Below are positions 15,287 through 15,759 of a stretch of DNA of 15,759 nt, piece after piece. Where the stretch lies: contig JBJKQL010000133.1 in the NCBI GenBank assembly GCA_046705265.1, positions 1 to 15,759 on the forward strand, given 5' to 3'. Numbering within the stretch: the first letter of the stretch is position 1; every line of letters begins with the position of its first letter. The notes beneath the pieces were generated by a model. That model searched no databases and was not told where the DNA came from. It worked only from the letters and a program-made list of their open reading frames with translations. A program made the translations under genes and the position numbers. This stretch comes from JAJYTL01 sp046705265. Its GTDB lineage: Bacteria; Pseudomonadota; Alphaproteobacteria; Ferrovibrionales; Ferrovibrionaceae.

Positions 15287-15759
15287 CACTCAAAGCGCAG
15301 CGAAGGCAGGCCTCTCTATTCCTACTACCCGAGATTTGTCATGGTGTCTCGCTACGCTACGCCGCAATACCGTTGAGCAGCGGGCACCGAAGTCCGGGTC
15401 CGGCGACGGAATGTTCCCTTTCACGCCAGTCTGCCGATGCCGGACACCGCCGTGGGGGGCGACTCTGGGGCAGGAGATATCATTCACGGCACCGCCCTCG
15501 CAGCGCTTACCGCATCAGGTTCCACGTGCCATCTGCGAATGGCCGCAAACTGAACACGGAGACGTTGATGGCGCCTCGGTCGCCGCTGTCGTGAACCCCT
15601 CAACAGATAACACCGCGAAGGACGGGTATCTCCCTGTTTGTATCGCACGCCCTCGTAGAAGCTCCGGCCAGATCTGAGTGAGTTAGAATATGCATTCCTC
15701 TCTGACGATAGCACCTTCATCTGCCGTCGTTGGCGGTTCCCTGAACTCCCACTCGATTT
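15287..15759. other. Window end without recognisable gene
   Basis: This 470-bp stretch holds overlapping open frames on both strands, none with a ribosome-binding site or family motifs. The longest plus frame overlaps the end of the methyltransferase gene and has an arginine- and proline-rich, shadow-like composition. A minus-strand stretch containing RPFADGTWNLMR looks slightly protein-like but is broken by stops. It is probably decayed or intergenic DNA. Confidence 0.4.

Overview
The window reads like an accessory stretch of a high-GC proteobacterial chromosome or large plasmid, most likely alphaproteobacterial. That guess rests on GC-rich codon use, a short-Q-loop (cyanide-insensitive type) bd oxidase, a TnpB type I remember from rhizobia and their relatives, and mosaic gene modules separated by decayed DNA. 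No rRNA, tRNA or core housekeeping gene is present, so the taxon is an inference.

Left part (1-2422): a fragment of a three-Cys-motif partner gene (TcmP) that has lost its 5' half, followed by an intact DUF5131 (phage Gp37/Gp68) gene carrying the three-cysteine motif. Next comes an unrecognised 256-residue protein with an RHxxxH motif reminiscent of HEPN domains. These genes are more AT-rich than those to the right and look like horizontally acquired or defence-island cargo. About 600 bp of DNA without a convincing gene follows.

Centre (3041-9411): a minus-strand cioA-cioB operon for a cytochrome bd quinol oxidase, with all expected haem ligands visible. A 390-bp intergenic region separates it from a plus-strand, tightly packed trio: a short-chain dehydrogenase, a GMC-family FAD oxidoreductase with a four-cysteine cluster, and an MFS transporter. 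The trio probably imports or exports and oxidises a small sugar- or polyol-like compound. Electrons could in principle reach the quinone pool that CioAB uses, but the sequence does not prove a link.

Mobile part (9637-11539): an IS200/IS605-family element of the tnpB-only kind, with a strong left-end hairpin, an apparently catalytically intact TnpB that lacks the usual zinc-ribbon cysteines, and a right-end hairpin that overlaps the tnpB stop codon and would end the omega-RNA scaffold. The right end abuts a 50-codon antisense relic of an IS701-family transposase, so the predicted guide RNA would carry IS701 transposase sequence.

Right part (11757-15289): a sulfur-related module. An ArsR-type repressor fused to a rhodanese domain (plus strand) is divergent from a DsrE-family protein and an MFS transporter (minus strand). 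A perfect 11-bp inverted repeat overlapping the predicted arsR promoter is the likely operator. A class I SAM-dependent methyltransferase follows. The last 470 bp hold nothing I can assign.
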